The translations under genes and the position numbers were made by a program. 54,404 nt of DNA from Aquincola tertiaricarbonis (GTDB lineage: Bacteria > Pseudomonadota > Gammaproteobacteria > Burkholderiales > Burkholderiaceae_C): assembly GCF_000969605.1 (NCBI RefSeq), contig NZ_JZUE01000032.1, positions 1-54,404 on the forward strand. Reading direction: 5' to 3'. Every line of letters starts with the position of its first letter. Positions within the stretch are counted from its first letter, which is position 1. Positions 49,248 through 54,404 of this stretch are shown piece by piece. The notes under the pieces are model-generated. The model worked only from the letters and a program-made list of their open reading frames with translations. It was not told where the DNA came from and did not search any database.

Positions 49248-50909
49248 ATGGCCGGCCAAGCCCCTCTCCCTTCAGACCCCTTCCCGCACAACCAGGTGCC
49301 TCCGCTGGAGGACTACAACCTGTATGCCGCCGACCCGGTGCTGCAGCAGGCGGTGCGGCGAGCCGGCGCCGATTGGCACGAGCCGGCGCTGATGCGCCAG
49401 GGCGCCGAATACGGCGCGGCCGCCACGCTGCAGGCGGCCGAGGATGCCAACCGCCATCCGCCCGAGCTGCACACGCATTCCCGCACCGGCGAGCGCATCA
49501 ACCTCGTTCGCTTCCATCCCGCCTGGCACACGATGATGGCGATGGCGCGGCGCAACGGCATCGCCAACCTGCCCTTCTTCGACGACCGGCCGTCGGCCTG
49601 GGCCGCCCGGGCGGCGTCGCACATGCTGCACTGCCAGACCGAGTCCGGCTCCAGCTGCCCGACCACCATGACCCATGCCGCCATCCCGGTGCTGCGGCGC
49701 AACCCGGCGCTGTATGCGGTGCTGGAACCGCTGCTGGCGTCCACCGGCCACGATCCGGCCGACCGGCCGCCGGCCGGCAAGCGCTCCGTCACCGTGGGCA
49801 TGGGCATGACCGAGCGCCAGGGCGGCAGCGACCTGCGCAGCAACCTCACCGAGGCGGTGCCGGCCGGCAGCGGCGAATGGGGCGACGAAGTCCGCATCAC
49901 CGGCCACAAGTGGTTCTTCTCGGCACCGATGAGCGACGGGCACCTGGTGCTGGCGCGCTGCGGGGATGACGGCCTGGGCTGCTACTTCATGCCGCGCTGG
50001 CAGCCGGACGGCCGCCGCAACGCCATCCACATCCAGCGGCTGAAGGACAAGGTGGGCAACCGCTCCAACAGCAGCGCGGAGGTGGAGTTCCACGGCGCCT
50101 GGGCGGTGCGGGTGGGCGAGCCAGGCCGCGGCATCGCGCACCTGATCGACATGGCCAGCCTGACGCGGCTGGACTGCGCGTTGTCCAGTGCGGGCTTCAT
50201 CCGCCAGGCGCTGGTGCAGGCGCTGCACCATGCCCGCCACCGACGGGCCTTCGGCCGCCGGCTGGTGGGGCAGCCGCTGATGGCCGCGGTGCTGGCCGAC
50301 CTGGCGGTGGAATCGGAAGCGGCCACGCTGCTGGCCATGGACCTGGCCGCGCGCCATCCCGGCACCGATCCGCTGGACCGCGCCTGGTGCCGGCTGCTGG
50401 TGCCGGCGGCCAAGTTCTGGATCTGCAAGCGTGCGGTGGCCCTGAGCGCCGAGGCGATGGAGGTGCTGGGCGGCAACGGCTACGTGGAAGGCGGCCCGCT
50501 GGCCCGGCTGTACCGCGAGGCGCCGGTCAACTCGATCTGGGAAGGTTCGGGCAACGTGATGTGCCTTGACGTGCTGCGGGCGCTGCAGCGCCATCCGGCG
50601 GAATCGGCCGCGGTGCTGCAGCAGCTGGCGCAGGCGGTGGCCGGCGCGCCGGCCGTGGCGGCCACCTGCGGCGCGCTGCAGCAGCTGCTCGGCAGCCCGC
50701 CGGCCGAGGGCCTCGAGCCGATGGCCCGGCTGCTCACGCAACGGCTGGTGCTGCTGGCGCAGGCCGCGCTGCTGCTGCAGCACGGCCGCCCCGCCACCGC
50801 CGCCGCCTTCATCGACAGCCGCTTCGGCACCGAATGGGGCGCGGTCGCCGGCACTTTTTGCCAGCCCGCAGGGCGCAGCGCCCTGCTGGAGGAGGCGGTC
50901 AATTTGTAA
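49248..50909 (+). CDS. aidB: AidB-like acyl-CoA dehydrogenase
   Basis: A 553-residue flavoprotein of the acyl-CoA dehydrogenase family, closest in pattern to E. coli AidB (541 residues), an adaptive-response protein that binds DNA and FAD. Shared segments are TTMTHAAIPVLRRNP, GMGMTERQGGSDLRSN, GHKWFFSAPMSDGHLVLA and the C-terminal EVLGGNGYVE followed by REAPVNSIWEGSGNV. The chosen ATG has AGGAG seven bases upstream. Whether it protects DNA from alkylation or oxidises an acyl-CoA is not decidable from sequence. Confidence 0.9.
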   Translation: MAGQAPLPSDPFPHNQVPPLEDYNLYAADPVLQQAVRRAGADWHEPALMRQGAEYGAAATLQAAEDANRHPPELHTHSRTGERINLVRFHPAWHTMMAMARRNGIANLPFFDDRPSAWAARAASHMLHCQTESGSSCPTTMTHAAIPVLRRNPALYAVLEPLLASTGHDPADRPPAGKRSVTVGMGMTERQGGSDLRSNLTEAVPAGSGEWGDEVRITGHKWFFSAPMSDGHLVLARCGDDGLGCYFMPRWQPDGRRNAIHIQRLKDKVGNRSNSSAEVEFHGAWAVRVGEPGRGIAHLIDMASLTRLDCALSSAGFIRQALVQALHHARHRRAFGRRLVGQPLMAAVLADLAVESEAATLLAMDLAARHPGTDPLDRAWCRLLVPAAKFWICKRAVALSAEAMEVLGGNGYVEGGPLARLYREAPVNSIWEGSGNVMCLDVLRALQRHPAESAAVLQQLAQAVAGAPAVAATCGALQQLLGSPPAEGLEPMARLLTQRLVLLAQAALLLQHGRPATAAAFIDSRFGTEWGAVAGTFCQPAGRSALLEEAVNL

Positions 50910-50926
50910 CGGCTGCCTGTTTTGCC

Positions 50927-50953
50927 GAAAAGTCTGCACGGGCCTGCCGATAA
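50927..50953 (+). promoter_or_regulatory. Sigma-28 (FliA) type promoter for the PAS chemoreceptor
   Basis: GCCGATAA at 50946-50953 is a perfect sigma-28 -10 element. GAAAAGTC lies 11 bases upstream at 50927-50934; shifted by one base it reads AAAAGTCT, close to TAAAGTTT. The predicted start near 50960 gives a leader of about 60 bases before the receptor ATG. Confidence 0.78.
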
Positions 50954-51020
50954 GAGTCAGGCCCGCCGGAAGACGCACTCGCCGGGGGTATTCCACCCCG
51001 TAGTGCAGTAGGCAGTCGAT

Positions 51021-52568
51021 ATGCGCAGCAATCTTCCGGTCAGTCAGCGTGAGTACACCTTCCCCGCTGACGCGACGCTGATGTCCACCACGGACACCTC
51101 CGGTCGCATCACCTACGCCAATGCGGCCTTCGTGGCGGTCAGCGGCTTTGCAGAATCGGAGATCGTCGGCCAGCCGCACAACCTGGTGCGGCACCCCGAC
51201 ATGCCCAAGGAAGCCTTCGCCGACATGTGGGCGACGTTGAAGGCAGGCGATTCCTGGACCGCGCTGGTGAAGAACCGCCGCAAGGACGGCGACCACTACT
51301 GGGTGCGCGCCAATGCCACGCCGGTCAACCGCAACGGCCAGACGGTGGGCTACCTCTCGGTGCGCACCCATGCCAGCCGCGAGGAAGTGGCCGGCGCCGA
51401 GGCGCTGTATGCCGATTTCCGCGAAGGCCGCGCCGGCAACCGTGCCTTCCACAAGGGCGTGATCGTGCGCCGCGGCTGGGCCGCGATCACCACGCTGCAC
51501 AAGACGATGCCGGTGCGCTGGCGCCTGCGCCTGCCGATGATCGGCATGGCCGCCGGCGCCGTCGGCACCGTGGCCGCGGTGGCCGGTGCGGCCGCGCTGC
51601 CGGTGGCCGCGCCCGTCATCGGCGTGCTGGCCGCGGCCGCGCTGTGGATGCAGGAGGCGCAGGTCAGCCGCCCGCTGGAAAGCGTGATGGCCCACGCCCG
51701 CCGCGTGGCCAGTGGCGAGGTCAACGGCCAGGCGATGGACCGGGTGGACGAGATCGGGCTGACGATGCGTTCGCTGAACCAGCTGGGCCTGATGCTGCGC
51801 TGGATCATCGACGACGTGGCCGAGCAGGTGGTGACGGTGGAACAGGCCAGCGGAGAGATTGCCCAGGGCAACGTCGACCTGAGCGACCGCACCGAGCAGG
51901 CCGCCGCCAGCCTGCAGCAGAGTGCCGCGTCGATGGAGGAGATGAGCTCCATCGTGCGCAACAACGCCGAGGCTGCCGAGCGCGCCACCGCCCTGTCCTG
52001 CAGCGCCAGCGCCGCCGCCCAGGAAGGCGGCGAGGTGGTGCAGCGGGTGACGACCACGATGCAGGGCATCACCGCCAGCAGCAAGCAGATCGGCGAAATC
52101 ATCGAGGTGATCGACGGCATCGCCTTCCAGACCAACATCCTGGCGCTGAATGCCGCGGTGGAAGCCGCGCGCGCCGGCGAACAGGGCCGCGGCTTTGCGG
52201 TGGTGGCGGGCGAGGTGCGCAGCCTGGCGCAGCGCAGCGCACAGGCGGCCAAGGAGATCCGCAGCCTGATCGGCACCAGCGTGGAGCGGGTGGAGGAAGG
52301 CGGCCGCCAGGTGGTGCATGCCGCCGAGGCGATGGACAAGATCATGGGCCAGGTGCGGGAGGTGCAGTCGCTCATCTCCTCGATCAGCGAAGCCACCCGC
52401 GAGCAGACGGTGGGCATCGGGCAGATGAGCGAGGCGGTGAGCATGCTGGACCGCAACACCCAGCAGAACGCGGCGCTCGTGGAGCAGTCGGCCGCGGCCG
52501 CGCAGAGCCTGAGCAACCAGGCCCACCACCTGGTGGATGCGGTGTCGGTGTTCCGCGCCCGCGGCTGA
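51021..52568 (+). CDS. PAS-domain chemoreceptor, Aer-like
   Basis: A 515-residue chemoreceptor for energy or redox taxis. An N-terminal cytoplasmic PAS domain (about 20-120) has the Aer-type [17 protein letters not shown] and [15 protein letters not shown] that bind FAD. A hydrophobic double-pass region (about 170-215) is followed by HAMP and the signalling domain with [20 protein letters not shown]. There is no periplasmic sensor. The gene stands alone on the plus strand behind its own sigma-28 promoter, which puts it in the flagellar regulon with the che operon at the left edge. Confidence 0.95.
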   Translation: MRSNLPVSQREYTFPADATLMSTTDTSGRITYANAAFVAVSGFAESEIVGQPHNLVRHPDMPKEAFADMWATLKAGDSWTALVKNRRKDGDHYWVRANATPVNRNGQTVGYLSVRTHASREEVAGAEALYADFREGRAGNRAFHKGVIVRRGWAAITTLHKTMPVRWRLRLPMIGMAAGAVGTVAAVAGAAALPVAAPVIGVLAAAALWMQEAQVSRPLESVMAHARRVASGEVNGQAMDRVDEIGLTMRSLNQLGLMLRWIIDDVAEQVVTVEQASGEIAQGNVDLSDRTEQAAASLQQSAASMEEMSSIVRNNAEAAERATALSCSASAAAQEGGEVVQRVTTTMQGITASSKQIGEIIEVIDGIAFQTNILALNAAVEAARAGEQGRGFAVVAGEVRSLAQRSAQAAKEIRSLIGTSVERVEEGGRQVVHAAEAMDKIMGQVREVQSLISSISEATREQTVGIGQMSEAVSMLDRNTQQNAALVEQSAAAAQSLSNQAHHLVDAVSVFRARG

Positions 52569-52701
52569 ATCGGCGCCGTCCGCACACGCTTGCATGAAGC
52601 ATGTTGCTGCAGTGCAAACGCGGCGGGATGTCCGCCGCGGCCTGAGGAAAATCCGCCGCGCCGGCCGGCGCGCGGCACGGTGTGTGCAAGCATCGCGGCC
52701 C

Positions 52702-53586
52702 ATGCGTCAGGTCGTCCAGGTTGTTTCAGGGCTGTGCCGCCAGGGTTGGGCCCAGTTGTTCGGTGTGCTGTTCATGGCTGCGGTGGCGGCCGGCTGTGCT
52801 TCTCTCGACGAGCAGCAACGCACCTGGATCTTCCAGCCCACGCCCGGCACCTGGTGGGGCGGCGACCTGGAAGCCGCCGAGTTCCAGGACGTGTGGATCG
52901 ACTACGTGCCCACCGGCGGCTGGCATGCCGGCAAGCCGGTCAAGCTGCACGGGCTGTTCCTCCCCCAGCCGCGGCCGGATGCACCGGTGATGCTCTACCT
53001 GCACGGCGCCCGCTGGGACGTGCGCGGCAGCGCCAACCGCATGCAGCGCATGCATTCGCTCGGCTTCTCGGTGCTGGGCATCGACTACCGGGGCTTCGGC
53101 CGCAGCACCGCGGTGCTGCCGTCGGAAACCATGTCCTACCAGGACGCACGGGCCGCCTGGGACTGGCTGGCCAAGCACCATGCCGGCTCGCGGCGCTTCA
53201 TCTTCGGGCACTCGCTGGGCGGCGCCATTGCGGTGAACCTGGCGCAGGAGGTGCCCGACGCCTCCGGCCTGATCGTGGAGAACACCTTCACCTCCATCCG
53301 CGACGTGCTGGGCACCATGCGCTGGGGCTGGCTGCCGGTGGGGCCGCTGCTGACGCAGCGCTTCGAGGCCGGCGAGCGCATCGCCCGCGTCAAGGCGCCG
53401 GTGCTGGTGGTGCATGGCAGCGAAGACCAGCTGATCCCGCCCGAGCTGGGCCGGGCGCTGTATGAGCGCGCCACCGCGCCCAAGCGCTTCCTGCTGGTGG
53501 ACGGCGGCACCCACCACAACACCAACGACCTGGCGCAGCCGCAATACCGCACCGCCATCGCCGAGCTGTTCGGGCCCACCCTTTAG
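52702..53586 (+). CDS. Alpha/beta hydrolase lipoprotein
   Basis: A 294-residue alpha/beta hydrolase. The N-terminal hydrophobic segment ends in a lipobox-like AAGC with Cys32, so the mature protein is probably membrane-anchored. The catalytic set is Ser in FGHSLGGAIAVN, Asp in HGSEDQLIPP and His in GGTHHNTND. LYLHGARWDVRG is the oxyanion region. The ATG at 52702 gives the best signal peptide; the frame is open about 55 codons upstream into the chemoreceptor 3' end. It resembles YfhR/BEM46-type hydrolases. The substrate is unknown. Confidence 0.87.
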   Translation: MRQVVQVVSGLCRQGWAQLFGVLFMAAVAAGCASLDEQQRTWIFQPTPGTWWGGDLEAAEFQDVWIDYVPTGGWHAGKPVKLHGLFLPQPRPDAPVMLYLHGARWDVRGSANRMQRMHSLGFSVLGIDYRGFGRSTAVLPSETMSYQDARAAWDWLAKHHAGSRRFIFGHSLGGAIAVNLAQEVPDASGLIVENTFTSIRDVLGTMRWGWLPVGPLLTQRFEAGERIARVKAPVLVVHGSEDQLIPPELGRALYERATAPKRFLLVDGGTHHNTNDLAQPQYRTAIAELFGPTL

Positions 53587-53654
53587 GCGGATTGACGAGC
53601 GGGGCGTGGTCCAATCGCCCCCTTGCCGGCCACTTTCTGGCCGCGCCTTGTCAC

Positions 53655-54404
53655 ATGGCCACCCTGAAATTGAAGAACAAGCCGGCAGCTGCCGGCGCCG
53701 GCGACCGTTCGCGCGCCCCCTTGCGTTCCGCCACCGCTCCCCGCCGCCAGCGCACGCTGGCCGAGGCCCAGGCCGACCGCGCCGCCCGCGAGGAAGCCTT
53801 CCGCGGGCAGGAGCGCGGCCCCGGCCGGGGCGATGACCGCCCGCGCCGCGACGGCCCGCCGGATGCACGCCCGCAGGGTGACCGGCCCCGTTTCGACCGC
53901 GCGCGCGACGACCGGCCCCGGGGCGACCAGCCACGGGGTGACCGGCCGTACGGTGATCGTCCACGCACTGATCGTCCGCAAGGCGACCGCCCGCGCTTCG
54001 ACCGGCCGCGTGATGACCGTCCGCAGGGCGACCGGCCGTACGGCAACCGGCCCCAGGGTGATCGGCCGCCAGGTGACCGGCCCTACGGCAACCGGCCGCA
54101 AGGGGACCGGCCCCAAGGCGACCGCCCGTACGGCGACCGCCCCCGTTTCGACCGGCCTCGCGACGACCGGCCGCATGGCGACCGGCCGCACGGCGACCGC
54201 CCACAAGGCGACCGCCCGCGCTTCGACCGTTCCCGCGACGACCGCCCGCGTGGCGACCGCCGCGATGCCGGCCCCACAGGCCGCCCGCCGCGCGAAGCCG
54301 GCCCGCGCGACCGGCCGCCGCACGACGCCAGCGGCTATGAAGGCCGCCCGCGCGGCCCGGCCACCGGCTTCGGCGACCGCCCGCAGCAGCGCCACGACCG
54401 CCCG
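53655..54404 (+). CDS. Protein with tandem DRP-type pentapeptides, 3' end cut by window edge
   Basis: The first 250 residues of a protein. A basic N-terminus (MATLKLKNKPAAAGAGDRS) is followed by about 26 tandem pentapeptides of the form DRP-x-G or DRPRF/DRPRD (about residues 74-203), then a looser Arg/Pro/Gly-rich part still open at the edge. The composition suggests a disordered RNA-binding region. In Burkholderiales, N-terminal extensions of this type are found ahead of RsuA/RluB-type pseudouridine synthase domains, but no catalytic domain is inside the window, so this is inference. The ATG follows a GTCAC run without a strong Shine-Dalgarno. Confidence 0.75.
   Translation, partial: MATLKLKNKPAAAGAGDRSRAPLRSATAPRRQRTLAEAQADRAAREEAFRGQERGPGRGDDRPRRDGPPDARPQGDRPRFDRARDDRPRGDQPRGDRPYGDRPRTDRPQGDRPRFDRPRDDRPQGDRPYGNRPQGDRPPGDRPYGNRPQGDRPQGDRPYGDRPRFDRPRDDRPHGDRPHGDRPQGDRPRFDRSRDDRPRGDRRDAGPTGRPPREAGPRDRPPHDASGYEGRPRGPATGFGDRPQQRHDRP
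53874..54263 (+). repeat. 15-base tandem repeat coding DRPxG units
   Basis: About 26 units of 15 bases (consensus CRRGGYGACCGSCCG, five codons each) run without interruption. They vary mainly at the two variable codons: QG, YG, RF, RD, HG and RG. The unit pair RFDRxRD recurs four times, suggesting a higher-order duplication of blocks of five to ten units. Confidence 0.9.

Noticed and set aside
49272-52703. A 1143-residue minus-strand frame opposite aidB and the PAS receptor
   Set aside because: Its His/Arg/Ala-rich composition is typical of antisense reading of GC-rich genes, and the plus strand has two clear families.
53583-54395. 270-residue open frame on the minus strand rich in Val/Ala/Arg-Pro repeats
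   Set aside because: It is the antisense image of the 15-base coding repeat. It has no Shine-Dalgarno and no recognisable domain, and the plus-strand frame explains the repeat pattern.

Overview
The window reads as a stretch of chromosome from a GC-rich betaproteobacterium of the order Burkholderiales, probably from the Rubrivivax/Leptothrix/Ideonella/Roseateles side of the group. The reasons are the strong G/C bias at third codon positions, the pyrG-kdsA-eno-ftsB core block, a Bug-type tripartite tricarboxylate receptor, a PEP-CTERM protein, a Burkholderiales-type porin and an intergenic palindrome of a kind common in that order. No rRNA, tRNA, CRISPR array, transposase or prophage gene is visible, and no gene-free gap exceeds 300 bases. 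The species assignment is an inference from gene content.

Region 1 (1-7.1 kb, minus strand) is a chemotaxis operon. From its promoter end it holds a membrane-hairpin chemoreceptor, cheY, a small STAS protein, cheA and two paralogous chemoreceptors; the last one runs off the window. A good sigma-28 (FliA) promoter match lies just upstream. Region 2 (7.1-15.2 kb) has trkA-trkH for potassium uptake, a BaiN/HI0933-type flavoprotein, rpsU with its own promoter and terminator, yqeY, a DUF442 rhodanese-like protein and the two TRAP permease genes. The TRAP binding protein is convergent to them across a shared bidirectional terminator. Region 3 (16.4-24 kb) has pmbA/tldE, darP, a mogA-like gene coupled to a LysM-FecR envelope protein, trmJ-cysE, suhB and a PEP-CTERM protein.

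Region 4 (24.3-34.4 kb, plus strand) is a long co-directional block: mutS coupled to an Anbu-type proteasome homologue, an alpha/beta hydrolase, pyrG-kdsA-DUF1330-eno-ftsB, then pnuC with a NadR-type kinase. It joins mismatch repair, CTP and KDO synthesis, glycolysis, division and NAD salvage. Region 5 (34.5-41.8 kb) has hslO, a DUF455 ferritin-like gene, an amino-acid ABC binding protein and permease without an ATPase, marC, a strongly terminated porin, xerD and a Bug receptor. Region 6 (41.9-48.4 kb) is a wall/tRNA/repair cluster (AEC transporter, queG, tsaE, amiC, dedA, mutL) with unusually dense overlaps. Region 7 (48.6-54.4 kb) has a stand-alone domain resembling the catalase HPII C-terminus, an AidB-like acyl-CoA dehydrogenase, an Aer-like PAS chemoreceptor behind a second sigma-28 promoter, a lipoprotein hydrolase, and the start of a protein built from about 26 tandem DRPxG-type pentapeptides.

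No wholly new multi-gene system is evident. The most interesting points are the Anbu proteasome homologue coupled to mutS away from its usual partners, the pentapeptide-repeat protein at the right edge, the LysM-FecR protein, the solo catalase-tail domain, the two sigma-28 promoters, and a palindromic repeat that supplies the end of the dedA reading frame.
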